From contig CM029131.1 of assembly GCA_016859345.1 (NCBI GenBank), positions 9,003,891 through 9,067,890 of the forward strand: 64,000 nt of DNA, written 5' to 3'. This document shows positions 11,524 through 23,846 of this stretch, piece by piece. Source of the DNA: Istiophorus platypterus (Eukaryota; Chordata; Actinopteri; Istiophoriformes; Istiophoridae). Each line of letters begins with the position of its first letter. Positions within the stretch are counted from its first letter, which is position 1. Under the pieces are notes generated by a model, which saw nothing but the letters and a program-made list of their open reading frames with translations, did no database searches and was not told the DNA's origin. Both the position numbers and the translations under genes were made by a program.

Positions 11524-12739
11524 TTCCTACCATTACTATATATCTCTTTAATGTACACATTGTGACGGACTTATGATAGGGGTTTTAGACACCCCTTGTT
11601 ATTAACACTTATTATGTTTGCCATTAACTGTATTTTATACAGTTACTACCTCGGACATTCATGTCCCCTAATATTGGTTCTTTGACCATCCTCTAAGAAT
11701 TATTTCATAAATAATTGAGGGAGGATGTCTCTAGTCTCTGCATAGAGAGGTCAGGGAGAGACTTGCCGGTGATGTTAAATCTTTTAAAATGCCACAAGGC
11801 AGAACTAGACCCAGAGTTTCTGGGAGTTTTCCTCACGTCTGATTGTCAGGTGCAGAATCTTTCAGGTGGATCAAGATGTACTGGTACGGTATCACCGATA
11901 AAGTCCAGATGTGGGCCTATGCAGTTAAATGGGCGAACAGTTGTTTCGCTGGAGTCGAGGCCAGAAGCAGCTTGTTTTACATTCCTCTTTTATGTTTTGC
12001 CCGACAGCTGCACGTTTACCGTGCATTGACTGCGTTTAACCGTGTCTTCTCGCGGCGGCAAATAGCAACTCTGAGACTCGTCAGGACCCAGGACGGAGGC
12101 GAAATGGCTCATCATGACCTATCACGCAAAAAAAAAAAAAAAAAAAAAAAACAGCCTTAATTGTGCCACATATATCCGCCTTCCCACTCACCATTTTTCC
12201 AAGATGCCAAAGCTTAACGGAGTGGCAAAGAATTACACATTAGAGTGAAATGGATTAACCTACAATCCCTTAAGTGAAAGTTTCTTTCCCTTGGGGTTTT
12301 TTCCTCTTTCTATACTCTGAGGTACCGTGGAACTCTTTATCTAACTGTAGTTCTTCAAGGTAGGAGCTGGAGCACTGTCAGAGAAAAAGGCTACAGTGAA
12401 GGCTTAAGTTAAATTCATATTTTCAGGTGCATTTGAAGGTTGCGTCTCAGCACTTTTCCTGAAAAACTGTCATCATAGTCTTTTTTTGTTGTTGCCCCCC
12501 CCCCAACCTGAGTTGATTTATAAGCCTGAATTCCTGTTTCTGAGGAGAAATAAGCGCCTAGCAGGCCTCCATCTTTGCAGCCCATCATTTCGACTGGCCT
12601 CTCACATTTAACATTAAGATAACAGTGGTAAAGAATCACTGCTTTCACTCGGAATCTCCTTTATATGGCGTTTTATGTACTGTAAAGGCCATGTTTTGTG
12701 CAGCCAGAGGGGTAGTTTGATGCCTACGCTCCCTCTTGG
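11524..12739. other. Unassigned; 24-nt poly-A
   Basis: No gene is recognised. A run of 24 A lies at 12,128-12,151, after GC-richer unique sequence. It could be a degraded retroposon tail on the plus strand, but I found no source sequence. Position 12,170-12,280 is AT-rich and looks like unique, possibly regulatory DNA. C run at 12,496-12,505. Confidence 0.45.
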
Positions 12740-13160
12740 CGCTCTCACATCTCTGCCTTCAATCTGCAGTCAGACTTATTTTTCCCTCATTCCCTCTAAA
12801 CTTCCTAGTGCAGAACAGGTCGCACCATGAGGGGAAACTTTCACACCGACAAGAAAATCTGAGGCGCCTGCTTGAAACATTTGTTCAATTGTCATTCATC
12901 TGAGAGAAAGCACTGCTTCAGATCCGACTAATTGCCTTTAATAACCTAATTTCCAGACCAGTGAAACGGTGGAGTATAAATGAGAGACAGTGCCAATCTC
13001 TCACATGCATTTAATTATTATCTTTATTGTATGATTTAATTACCCTTGCACTCTCTGAGTTCCTAATTTTTCCTTGTCGCAGCTCTGGCTTAATTGAGTT
13101 ACTTTTGCCTGACTCAGTAAACAGAATTTCAAGCAAAAGAAAATTCTGAACATTTTCTTT
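12740..13160. promoter_or_regulatory. Long CNE-like block
   Basis: The block has no simple repeats and carries clustered TAAT/ATTA cores, for example CTAATTGCCTTTAATAACCTAATTTCC at about 12,929-12,955 and TTTAATTATTATC at about 13,011-13,023. A GACTCAGTAA (AP-1-like) site is at about 13,111. It continues into TTGTTCAATTGTCATTC at about 12,883. The density of homeodomain-type cores resembles developmental enhancers. The call is inferred and has not been tested by alignment. Confidence 0.35.
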
Positions 13161-14529
13161 TCGGGAGATTTTGTCGCGTTCCCGACGCCAGCAGATCCCT
13201 GCCGCCTCGGACAACATCTTGCGGATGGAAGGGGAAGAAACAGGCAGCAATGAGCCGGGGTGTGAATCGAACACTCCGTTCCCTGCGACGTGAGATGGCG
13301 CGGCCCGCACGCTAGGTGTGAACCCCCCCCCCCCAACACCAGCTGGGTGTAAAAGCTGAGTGACGGCAGAGGGCTCGCCGCTAACATGCTCGTAACCCCC
13401 GGGTCAAGGATGCAGAGGGGAACTTACGCCACCTCTCCCCACGGGAATCATTAAAGTCTAATTTAATCTCTATTATGTACAGCCGGCGTCTGAATTAAAC
13501 ACCTGCCAAGCCCCAAATGCTCAGAACATTTCTTTTAGTGGCTAAATCAATGAGGCCAACGGTGACTTACTCTACAGAAACATTTCATCACCTTGTTGAT
13601 ATCAAGCCTGCAGTTTTGCATCTTTTATGACAACCACCATAACCCACCGTGCTATAAGTATGGCGATAATATCAGAGTGAGGCGATGACTGCATCAACCC
13701 GTCTACATTAATTACTGTATAAATGTTTCCACCGGATGATGGTTAACGCTTTCTCTCCCTTTTCCTGGGAAAACGATTCCCTAGGTCGAAAATGCTGCCG
13801 ATGGAGAAACAGTCATCGTGACGATAACATATCGTCGCAACCACTGAACATTTGCGGACAAGACAGAACAACTCTATGGTTCTTCCACCTGTCGATCCCC
13901 ACAACAATCAGCAAGCAGCGATGCCGACGATGGATCAACACGCTGCCGGCGGCCGCCGAGATTTGGGCTCGTGACTCGTGAAATAAGGCATCGTCTACTC
14001 ACGAGCCACCGCCAACGGCGCCGCAACGCTCCGGCCGGAGCCGAGTCAGGTTCGCTGCCTTCGCAGGGAACGCCGTTCAGGAACTGCCTGGGTGGGCTCA
14101 TCGTGCAACAGGAGAGACACACACAACAGCATCTGATACAACGTTCTAATAATAAAACCATACGCAGAGGAATATTTTAGAATACACCAAGCACCATAAA
14201 TTTAAAAGATAAGATAAAAATAATATACCTTCAGCACTGGAGGTCTGTAATTCAGAAGCTGAATACACCAAATCTATTAAAAACTATGATAACAACACCA
14301 AATAACCAACTTAAATCAAAATGTGCCTTAAAGTGCCTCAGGTTTGCAATTCAAGCTTCTAATAGCCTAAGGGAATGTATCTTCGTTCGAGCTGTTTAGA
14401 TTTAAAACAGAGTTGCACCAACCTCCCCCAGACCGCTTTTTCCTCAGGGCGGGAAGCTACTGGCTGAGAACCCCGCCACAATATCCGAGGCCCTGTGGTG
14501 CAGCTGGACATCAGGAATAGAGGAGTGTG
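13161..14529. other. Mixed CpG-rich and AT-rich sequence
   Basis: A C run of 12 lies at about 13,323-13,334. Position 13,430-13,560 is AT-rich with TAATTTAATC and GAATTAAAC cores and may be regulatory. CpG-rich sequence covers 13,920-14,080. Position 14,160-14,420 is AT-rich with no recognised repeat. No gene is recognised. Confidence 0.45.
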
Positions 14530-14562
14530 AGGGGGGTCGGGGAGGTTCGGGGGGGGGGGGGG
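14530..14562 (+). other. G-quadruplex-type G tract
   Basis: Runs of six G, four G plus two G, and thirteen G lie within 33 bp, separated by short loops. This fits the standard pattern of four or more G-triplets with short loops. No promoter context is evident around it. Confidence 0.6.
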
Positions 14563-16182
14563 CAGTGCTCCCCGGTGCAACCTTAACCAATCACCTTTAA
14601 CGTCTGTGTGTCAGCTCTGGTCAGACCGAACCGAACTTTGACAGCGGAGAAAAAAACGGCATCCGCACACTATCCACGATAAAGAAAAAAACAAAATAGA
14701 ATAAAGCAGCTCCTGCTGAGCCAGATTTTACAGTTTATTTCGAGAACACTTATTTTCCCACTTGCAAGCAAAGTGCCAAGAAAATTTGAACTCTTTTCCG
14801 TTTTCACCCGGTTTCCAGGCAGTTTCAGAAATCTATGATCGTCTCTGTTTTCCCGACGTTAAGCCGGAGGTCACGATCGCTGCCCACAGGACTCGCAGGA
14901 TTTGGACGCCCCCACTTGCCGACTCATCCGATCCCGTTACCAGCCCGACCGCCGCCGCGTCACCTGCAAAATTTGGATATTTTGACCGAGTCGTCGCGGG
15001 CGGGACAATCGCTAGAATAAGGCGGCGGAGGAAGGGGCGCGGCCCCGCGGATCCCCGACGACCAAACCCTCTGGCTCCCGTCCTGCAAGAAGCACGTGGA
15101 CCACATTGGCTACGGGTCATGACCAGGTCGGCAAAGAAGTGAGCGTTCGGCGAGCTTCGGATGGAAGATGGTCCAATAACTGACATGAAAAACAAATATC
15201 AATCCCATTCGCTCTCCTTCCTCAATACCTGTGATCTCTTAAATGTCAAACTAAAGGGAAAATGCCAAAAATACTACCACTAATAATAAAAATCTCGCTT
15301 CTGCAGTGGAATATTTGTTGGTTTCCAAGTTATCAGCGGAGAGTAAACAGAAAACCTTCAGTTTTTTCACTCTTTTGTCAAACCAAACAAGGAACATGGA
15401 GCATTCAACTTAGGAAGATTAGCCTTTACAATAATCAGTACTTTTTACTCAGACAATTTAATGCTGACTGACCACAATCTAAATCCTTGGGTGTTTTGTT
15501 TGTGGGGGCGGCAACAAAAAGTTCAGGGGAACCAAAAACTTATGTTTGGACACCAGAGCAAGATTTTCAGCCTTTTTTTTTTCAATATCAGAGAAGCATA
15601 ATGAGACAAACATTACATCCAGAAACCTCGACAACGCGGCGAGAACACGTGACGCTAAGGAAGAACTGGACACCTGCGGGAATTTTTTGTCGCTGGGGGA
15701 GATATGAGCGTAAAGAAAGAAACGCAAACCCACAACGGTTCTCCATCATTGCACCGTTGACCTCTGGCAGACGAGACAATGCAGAACTGGAGCCATCAAA
15801 CACCGTTCGAGGGTCACAAAAGGACGCTCAAGTGGCCGATTGCCTGTATGTTTGGGAGAATATGCCATAACAAAAGAAATATAGCACAATATATGATTCT
15901 CATGGCGCGCAGGAGAAAACACAGCTTCCATCTGGACCGAAAGGATGGAAAATGACAAAGAAAAGTCGGAGAAAGCAATCAAACTTTTTCTCTTCCCCGT
16001 GAACGATGGAATTGGATTTTGATAAAAAAGAAAAAAATAGATAATGTGTTTAAATAGAAAACATTCCTAGATTTCATATTCTGTGTAGCAACAAAATGCA
16101 CGTATCCTCTTTAAAAAGACTCTGTGTTGAATAATGGAGGAGCAAGAAAACCTGAGAATCAAGAAATAATGCAGAGTTATTT

Positions 16183-16185
<3 letters not shown>
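14563..16185. other. CpG-rich patch then AT-rich sequence
   Basis: A CpG-rich patch covers about 14,860-15,080. It is open in opposing frames on both strands (126 and 120 codons), a pattern expected from CpG composition alone. The 127-codon plus-strand frame at 15,487-15,870 lacks splice or start evidence. Nothing is recognised. Confidence 0.45.

Positions 16186-16214
<29 letters not shown>
16186..16214. repeat. (AC)14 microsatellite
   Basis: A perfect AC tract. A GT tract follows about 225 bp downstream, so the two are inverted relative to each other. Confidence 0.95.
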
Positions 16215-16216
<2 letters not shown>

Positions 16217-16434
16217 TTACTGTTCGAGTAACACACACTCGGACTCTTCCTTTCCCCTCGGCTTCCCGGTTCGGGCTCGCTTTGATCCGGCACCGCCGCC
16301 TCATCCGTCCCTGGCGAAAAAAGGCGTTTCGGTGTCCGAGGAACGCAGGCTGGAACGGAGCGCGAATCCGAATTACAGTCGACGTGCTCGTGAGGACGTT
16401 TGTGAAAAACCCACCGCTCGACACTACCTCCTCC

Positions 16435-16437
<3 letters not shown>
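16215..16437. other. CpG-rich spacer between inverted dinucleotide tracts
   Basis: GC-rich unique sequence with many CpGs, flanked by AC on the left and GT on the right. No gene is recognised. Confidence 0.5.

Positions 16438-16486
<49 letters not shown>
16438..16486. repeat. (TG)24 microsatellite
   Basis: A perfect TG tract of about 49 bp. It is complementary to the AC tract at 16,186-16,214. Confidence 0.95.
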
Positions 16487-16487
<1 letters not shown>

Positions 16488-17620
16488 GACCCCTCCAGCT
16501 TTTGTGCGCCCCGAGCATGCGGCACTCCAGGTTGAACCCCCCCCCCCAGCCCCCGGGGACCACGGGTACGGTTGACTCCCATCTCCGATCGATCTCGTTG
16601 GATGATTCGTCTTCATTAACGCTGAGCAGCATTAAAGCGACACCCCCCCCCCCGCCCCGGGCGGACGAGGGAAGCAAGCCGCGTTGCGTGCGCCGCTGAA
16701 TGTGCCGACTCATCTCGTATGCAAAGAGGGGTCGCGATGCGTCCCGGCGCCATATGGTTGAGTGCTGACATTAAAGGCGGCCTTGTCTGCGCTCGTTTCA
16801 GGAAGTTATTTGATTAATAGCTGCTTTAAATCAAGCAGGGAAGTTGAGGCGCTTCAGATCTTCCCGGAACATGTTTTTACATCGGGGGTTGAGGCGAACG
16901 CCACTTTACTCATCTACCTCAACACGGTGAAAGCTCCAGAACCGAGCCCTGAATTTTATCACGCTACCAAGTACAGTCTGCGAAAGCCTGATAAAGCCCA
17001 GCTGCAGAGCTCCATCGCCAGCCAAGAAAAACTACTTGAGACAGGAGGCACAACACACAGGCAACAGATACATGTAGACAGCTTGAATCAACAGGATTTT
17101 CTCTTTGTTTCCACGTCGTCGGGGATGAGCCTCCGTAAATCCACTCAGAAAATTACGTAAAAATTTGATCCTTATATTTTAGGAATATGCCCGATAATGT
17201 GAATTCCGACAGGCCCGAGCCACAGGCACCACTGCAGCCGCACCGATTGATCGATTAAAGGATTCTGATGGTGGATCGATTTGTCTGAGTCGCTTTTCGA
17301 GAGAGACAGAAAAAATAAAGCCAAACATTTGCTGGTACCAGATGAAATATAAAGCCGGCGTCTTCCATTAAAGGGCTTTGGCGTAAATGTCTATAAGTTT
17401 ATGAGACGGGTCTTCTTTTTGTGCTTTTGAGGGATTCACCTACAGAAGCGTTTAGTGTTTGCACATAAAAAATGATCCCACGCTGAACTCGGACGGCTCC
17501 AGTGGTTAATGACCACACTCTAAAATAAAAAAAAAATTCCCCAACGTTCCTTGAAATGTTCTCGAATCCCATTTTGGCGTCACCGCTGATGTGCTTCAAA
17601 CTGCACAGCGGGGGCGTAAA
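16487..17620. other. C-run-rich patch, then a 119-codon open frame of unknown status
   Basis: C runs lie at about 16,538-16,548 and 16,644-16,653. After an acceptor-like TCGTTTCAG ending at about 16,800, the plus strand stays open to 17,160 with no ATG near the start. The composition is protein-like, with mixed charged and hydrophobic residues and no low complexity. At this window size, several frames of that length are expected by chance, and no family is recognised. I do not call it a gene. Confidence 0.4.
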
Positions 17621-18260
17621 CCGCTGGATAATTGAATCCCTGGAAACGATCCTCGACAATCAGGGCCGTCGCCGAGCCTCCATCCACGTCATTCCGGGCC
17701 GAGGGCGCCGATCAAAGCGCCTCTGGTGGTGAGCTGCGGGGTCGCTCCGTCTGCCCGCAGGGGCCCGCCAGGTTCCCACACAGACCGCGGAACGTCCGAG
17801 GCGAAGGGAAAGGTCGCCGATTTATCACATCTCGCCCGCGTCCTCCTTCCCCCACCTGTTGTTGACGGTGGCCGAGGGACACCGGGTCCAGATCCTCACC
17901 CGGTCCGCCGGCCGGGCCTGTCGCCCCCGATCGCGCTGAGTGACGATCAGGGAGGGACACGCGGTCAACCAGCGGGACCCATTAGCGGCCTCGCAGCCCC
18001 TCGCATCGTGGAGCCGCCGGAAAACGGGCAGAATGTGCTTGTGAGGGGAGGATGTGCGATGATGTGATTCGTTCGGAGGGGTGAGGACGTGTGTGTGTGT
18101 GTGTGCGCGCGTGCACGAGCGAGCGCGTTTGCACGTCTCCGTGTCGGCGGTGGAGGTTTCCGTGTAAAATGTCAGCAGGGGAGCGCGAGGTTCACCGGGA
18201 GTTCACCGCAAATGTCTCTCTTCCTCGCTCGCCCTAGTCCCATCCATCCTGCACGCACTT
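17621..18260. promoter_or_regulatory. CpG-rich island
   Basis: This block is strongly GC- and CpG-rich (CGCCG, GCGC and CCGCGG-type words throughout). It includes a GT/GC alternating tract at 18,089-18,112. It could be a CpG-island promoter or a GC-rich methylation-free region. No adjacent exon with a usable start and donor was found. Confidence 0.35.
18089..18112. repeat. (GT)n-(GC)n tract
   Basis: About nine GT units pass into GCGCGCGTGC, an alternating purine-pyrimidine block. Confidence 0.85.
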
Positions 18261-18288
18261 GACAGCAGGTTCCGCCTGGTTGAGAGGT

Positions 18289-18321
18289 CCCCCCCCCCCC
18301 ACCACCACCACCACCACCACC
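18289..18321. repeat. C run followed by (CCA)n
   Basis: About eleven C followed by six to seven CCA units. Confidence 0.9.
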
Positions 18322-19821
18322 CACCATGACTCACTGTATCTGAATCAGTCACACTTGTCCCGTCTCATCCGCGGCGGCGCAGGGACGGAGAGACGGGACG
18401 ACCGCCCCCGGCGAGGGAGGCGTCTGCCGTGGGGCAGCTGCTCGTTGTGGCGTTTCAGTTATTTTTTTCTTCCATCAGCTTTTTATTCCACCAGCTGTCA
18501 ATTTTATGTTTTCTTTTCTTTTCTATATGCACAGGACAAAATGATCATAAACTCCATCAAGGAGCGTATAAAAGTAGATAAATAAATAAAACAAAACGCC
18601 AGGTTCTTCTTCCTGTTCTCTGTTTTCCTCAGGCGTCAACACCTGTAACTTTTCTGAAATATTGCCCACAGCATTGGTTAAAACCTCAGAATAGTCGGGA
18701 GATAAAGTTGAAGCCTTTAACAGGATAATAATCAAACACCACTGGCTGCTCTTCATGGGATATTTCCTGACGGTTGATACCTTGTTTTTCATTTTTTGAA
18801 TTCATTACCGGACTTTCACGCAAGCTGTATTCTCTCACTCCCGGTTCCTCGAATAATTCATCAAACATTAAGATGTGTGATCCTTAAATGCTTTTTAAAT
18901 TAGTCATGAATGTTGAGTTGTACCCTCAAAGTCACAAACGGTGAATTATTTATTGGTAAAGTTTGCTAAACATGCCTCAAACGGAGCCGACGTCGCCGCA
19001 GCTCCCCGAGCCGAACCTGAGCCGCTCGTTCCTCCGTCATCTCCGACGGAGATTCGCTCGACGGTCTTCGTCAAAGTCTTTGCAGTCGGAGCGGAGTTGT
19101 GCGGTTTTCCCGTCCGGTGACGACAATGTTCTTCCCCCGCGGGGGTCGCGCTTTACACGGCGAACGCCGGCAGCCTCCCCCCTAAAAACGCTCTGCCTCT
19201 CAACTTGGCAACGCTGCTGTGGGTTGCGGTTCCTGAAAATCCGTCCTCCGGCTACAAAACGCGGCTTTTTGATTTACACAGGATTTACTGTGTAATTTCT
19301 GTGTATCATTGTTGTTGTGGCGGGAAGCCGAAGGACACGGACACGCGTGGAGACGGGGGCGACCTCTGATGACCCCTCTGAGAGGCCTTCAATGATTAAA
19401 GCACATTTAAAGGCCCTTTTTCTGATACAGTTACATTACAAATAGAGAAGGAAAATCCTTTGTTCAAGCAGGTAGAGCGTATGCGATATTTCTTTTTGCT
19501 TGTTTGCCGACAAGTTTGACATGTCGACCCCCTTGTGAACCCAAAAAAAACAACCAACCAAAAAAAACAAAACCCAACCTACAGGTATTGCAGGTTTAGA
19601 TCAAGCTCCACTGTTACTTGATCTCGAAAGTGACGAAACACAATGTTTTCTTTCTTTCTCCTTCTCTTCCAAGAACGAGCTGAGACCAAACTTTCAGGGG
19701 CCCCGAGGCTCAGAAGACGAGTCCTCAAAGTGCCTGGAAAAATGCAAACGGGAACAAGCGGCGCAACAGAATTCTGTGGAAATGCGGAGTCATAAATATA
19801 TATCATAGATATCGCTCCGGT

Positions 19822-19824
<3 letters not shown>
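18322..19824. other. Unassigned; CpG-rich open frame near 19.0-19.3 kb
   Basis: ATG at 18,972 opens a 108-codon frame to about 19,295 in CpG-rich sequence. It has A at -3 and begins MPQTEPTSPQLPEP, followed by an Arg/Ser-rich stretch. The arginine excess follows from the CpG density, and no family or splice site supports it. The rest is AT-leaning with small A runs at about 19,542-19,570. Confidence 0.4.

Positions 19825-19863
<39 letters not shown>
19825..19863. repeat. (CA)19 microsatellite
   Basis: A perfect CA tract ending in CACCAC. Confidence 0.95.
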
Positions 19864-19864
<1 letters not shown>

Positions 19865-20560
19865 ACAAGATACAAGATGAGTCAAAGTCGAAGCGGTAAG
19901 GACGCGGAAGGAACATCCGCGATGTTAATCTACTGTCAGAGCTGGCTAACGTAATGCTAGCGGCTAGCAAGCCGGCGTCAATGTCACATTCATTTCCGAA
20001 CAGCCTCCGGCTGCCAGATAACAGATCCGCTATTCACCCGTCTTTCCTTTTCTTTTCTTTTCTTTCTCTCTCAACAAAAAAGGGTTTTTCCGACTCATCT
20101 GTAAGAGAAGCATTGGCCACCGGTGGGCGAGTCAAAGGTCCGATACATGAGCTCAAATAATCAGAAAACAAGCACGGAAACCTTAATCTCCCGCTCTAAT
20201 TCCCAACCTCTTAAAGACCGCCGCCCCCTCGCTCCGCCCCCGCCGCCTCCGGCCCGGGTCAGCAGCGGTGGCGAGAAAAACCCAGAAGTCACCTTGGCGC
20301 CGCGGACGCATGACGGCCCCGGCTCCCTCGCCGGCCGTGCCGACGGGGGGGGGGGGGGCTGCTCTCAGACACACACGCCGGGGCTTAGGGGTAATAATAT
20401 CCCACACATCACACGGCGAGGGCAGCGGGGCCGCACGGCTACACGGACCTTGTTGTCTTGATTTATTACAGTGCCACTGGTTTCTTTCTGATGGATGGCT
20501 AATGGAGGCCACTGGGCAGGGATGGAATTTCTCTTTGTTGAGTAAAGATGTCTGTGAGAG
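19864..20560. other. CpG-rich sequence; CT-rich run; 14-nt G run
   Basis: A TTTTC-type pyrimidine run lies at about 20,041-20,070. CpG-rich sequence covers 20,210-20,450. A run of 14 G lies at 20,345-20,358. GCTAGCGGCTAGC-type words occur at about 19,957-19,970. No gene is recognised. Confidence 0.45.
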
Positions 20561-20584
20561 TGTGTGTGTGTGTGTGTGTGTGTG
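20561..20584. repeat. (TG)12 microsatellite
   Basis: A perfect TG tract. Confidence 0.93.
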
Positions 20585-22118
20585 CCTGCAGTGTTGTATA
20601 TCTGCATTAGGGCGTGTCACCCTGACGCATTCACCTACCCGACGGTGACATCCCCCGCCCCCCCCGCCCCCCCACTCACTTTGACGACTTGCACGTCCGA
20701 CTGTTTGCCGCTGCTGCGCGACTAACAGGGATTTTCCGCCGCACATTTATCGCCGTCACGCGCCTGTGGCGGAGCTGCGCCTGGACGCCGATGTACCCCC
20801 CCCCGGGCCCTGCCGGCCCCCGCCGGCCCCCCTCTGAACCAAGGGTGTGTCTGCAGGGAATCGTACTGTAAACGCATCAGTCACCATGAGCACATCTATA
20901 ACATTGTATTTTTATTTGCTACCATTAATTATGAATTATGAATATTTTAACTTACTTTTCAAAAGCACAGCTCAAGCTTTTAGATTGATTTTATTCTTCC
21001 TGGGCAGCCGGTGATTTCCATTCATTTCACAATCATCACCATAAAACCCCAACTTGCCTCCATTGGCAAGCAAGCTCATGATGCAGCAGGTAATCCATTA
21101 TAGGGAACAATCAGTCAGCCATATGCATGGATGGATTACTGAGCGGGGACAACGGGCGCAGGCCCAGGAGCCCGGGACGTGGGGAAGGAAGCGGCTGTTA
21201 ACGTTCCCTGTCTCGAAAGTTAAAGAGCTCAGATAGAAGAAACCCAACGGCCAGAAATGTAAAAACGATCCCAGGGGACGATTAAACTCTCATAAAAAGT
21301 CACAACGGCTACGAAGAAAAATGACCACGAAAGGGAGAAAAAAAAAAAAGGGGGGGGGGCGTACAAAGTCTCCGGACCCACCGTCTCGCTCCCACACAGC
21401 CGGCGCGCCAACACGCACAGAGGAGCATGAGGGCCGCCGCTTCCATAGAGGCCAAACCGACGCGCGTCCGTCCGAAGATCCCCACGGACGGACGCACGTC
21501 GGTTTCGGCCACATCCATCAAAATGAGGTTTTGTACGGTTGACGCAATAACCCGCGTGATCCCGTACGGATGCATCGCGGACAGCGTCCGTGCCGCCACC
21601 CCGCCTCCTCCCCCTTTCATCCTCTACGCGACCTGCTTAATGAAATATCGTAATATTTTCATCACTTTTCTCGCTCATGGCCGCTCATTGGTCGGCCGCG
21701 TTTATCTGTTACCACACCGCTCTAGTGATTCCGCCGGTGAAGCAAATGGGCCCCAACAACTGCAACAGAGTGAGACGTCTATTCTTTAGCGGATTTCCAG
21801 AAGTGGCGACCTCCCAGTTACAGTGTCGTCCGTCGCGTCGATGACTTGCACCCCCCGGAACCGTGTCGGGTTAGTTGGGCCACAGCTGTTATTATAGCGC
21901 GGCGGGGACACGACACAGCAACGTGTCAGTATCGGACCCGATGACGGTATCAGCCGACGCGCGTTATCCAGGGGAACCGGGAACGAAGCCTGGAGAAACA
22001 CGGTAATCTTTATACGCCGCCGCCGACGACCATGAGAACGCGGGTGACCCTCCTGTGAGGTGCAGGTAATTGGGGTCGCAAATCACACGCGGCGCCGAGG
22101 GGGCCCCGCCCCCCACAA
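20585..22118. other. CpG-rich sequence with C/G runs
   Basis: C-rich sequence lies at 20,650-20,680 and about 20,797-20,830. An A12-G9 junction lies at about 21,339-21,359. CpG-rich sequence covers 21,360-21,600. AT-rich sequence with TTATGAATTATGAAT covers about 20,925-20,950. Opposing frames on both strands are CpG artefacts. No gene is recognised. Confidence 0.45.
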
Positions 22119-22137
22119 ACACACACACACACACACA
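22119..22137. repeat. Short (AC)n
   Basis: About nine AC units next to a C run and CpG-rich DNA. Confidence 0.9.
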
Positions 22138-22224
22138 GTCATGTTTACGCGCGGGTGTCTCTGGGTTAATGTATAAATTGAACGCCACTCTCCGGGGTCG
22201 GCGCCCTCACCTCCCCCCCCCCAT

Positions 22225-22330
22225 CAGCTCCGCCCCGGCTCCAGCAGCCGGATAAATATGCACGCCTGCCCCCGGCCTCATTTGCATCCTTCAACTACAA
22301 CCGTCTCCGTGTATGCTAATGGCGAGCAGG
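22225..22330. promoter_or_regulatory. Paired octamer-type sites in CpG-rich DNA
   Basis: ATTTGCAT at 22,280-22,287 is a perfect POU octamer on the minus strand. ATGCTAAT at 22,313-22,320 is a one-mismatch octamer about 33 bp away. GATAAATATGC just upstream at about 22,250-22,260 is TATA-like. Together they look like a compact regulatory module inside a CpG-rich block. No exon follows on either strand. Confidence 0.3.
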
Positions 22331-23785
22331 AGAGGGAGACGAGGGACGAGGGGAGGCTGGGAGGGGCGGCGGGGGGCGCATGCCGAGGCAGAGGGCGGTC
22401 ATCCCTGGCGAGCGCACGCAGGTGCCGCGGCCCGGCTCGCCCTTGAGCCGGTCCAAGGTCGGCGGCTCGCTTGACTCCCAGACACTTCACATACCCGTGA
22501 GCAGCTCTCCACACGAGGAGGAGGAGGAGGAGATGAGGAGATGAGGAGGCAGGGAGGCTTCGAGTGGACGGGGGGGGGGGGGTCTGGAAGGAGGCCGGAT
22601 CCCTCCGAGGCTCTTCAATCTGCGCAACCTGAACTGAGCGGAAGGCGCCGCATTCTGACAGGAGTCCGAAAGCGGGGGGGGGTTTAAAAAAGAAAACCAC
22701 TTTCTTGGACTATTTATTTGTGTCTCGGCGACACGACTTAACGAGGACTTAAAAACGCGCCGCATGCGCTCGCTCCGTCTTTCGAGTGGACGCTTCCTGG
22801 CTGTTCGTCCTCTCGTGACTCATCCGTCTGCCGCCGCGTTACAAAATTTCTGGCCTTTATTAGCATGCTGCACACCAACCCCCCCCTCCCCCTGCAAAAG
22901 CTTTTTGTTTGTGTCTCTTTCACCATGGAGTCGGCGAGGAGGGGGTTGATTAAGTTCGGCCACCGGGGACCCGCTTATTTGCTCAACGTTATTTATTTAT
23001 ATCTCTATTTATTTATTTTGGTCCTTCGACTGCAATAAAACTGAAAATGTCGAGAAGAGGGTTCGACGAAGGAGAGGAGACGTGAGGGCGAAGGACAATG
23101 TGGAAGAATCGCAAAGGAGCGGTCGGGAAAAGCAACGTTTTCGAGTCAAAGGGCTTCGCGTCGTGCTCCCATCCGCCTTTGCGACACCGACTGATGAATC
23201 CTTTTTATTTCATTTGATTATTATCACCCCCCCACAGACACACACACACACAGCTGCCTGTTGCTGTTTGCCGCTGCATGTTTCGCCAATTGTAACTAGC
23301 TGCCTCGACGTTTATCAACATCCGGCGTCGGAGCGATTGGGGGGGGGGTCATTTTTCAAAAAATAAACGCCGCGGATCATCCCGCCGCTTTATGATAAGA
23401 TGCGATGAAATAATCCTCATAAAATAAAAATGATTAAAAGGCCTGCGTTTCATTGCTAAAGTGGGGGCCGTGCTCGTCGCTGACGTTTACTGCGTCCCTA
23501 TAAAGTTGCATTGAACAACATAAAGAAGTGTCGGCGCGCGCTCCGCCGGGCCCGGCTGCCAGATTCTGTTTGAAAGTTACGAGCTGGGGAACCGCTGGGC
23601 CTTATAATTAAACATTCAAACAACAACTTTAATATTAATGAAGTCTTCTCTCTGGTAATCTACACTCCACAAACTCTCCCTTCCTGTGTGTCCTCTCCTT
23701 TCACAGTCCGGGGAAATATTTTGCATGCTCGAGTTCGTGGGGTTTTTTTGTTGTTTTTTGGAGCTCGTTTTAGCATCCGGAGTGT
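22331..23785. other. CpG-rich sequence with purine repeats
   Basis: GAG/GATGAG-type purine repeats lie at 22,515-22,549. G runs lie at about 22,571-22,581 and 22,675-22,682. A C run lies at 22,880-22,888. A (CA)n of about eight units lies at 23,237-23,252. Position 23,380-23,640 is AT-rich with TTAAAAGGCC and AATAATCCTC words and could be regulatory. No gene is recognised. Confidence 0.4.
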
Positions 23786-23846
23786 TTGTGTGTGTGTGTG
23801 TGTGTGTATCAGGTGCATGCATGTGCAAGTATGCACATCTGTGCAC

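Noticed and set aside
12128..12151. Poly-A as a processed pseudogene tail
   Set aside because: No recognisable source mRNA upstream and no target-site duplication.
14833..15195. Opposing frames on both strands at a CpG-rich patch
   Set aside because: Both strands open together, a composition effect.
16801..17160. 119-codon plus-strand frame after TCGTTTCAG
   Set aside because: Protein-like, but no start codon, no family match and no donor; several such frames are expected by chance.
18972..19295. 108-codon plus-strand frame beginning MPQTEPTSPQ
   Set aside because: Arg/Ser-rich composition follows from CpG density; no support beyond a good -3 base.
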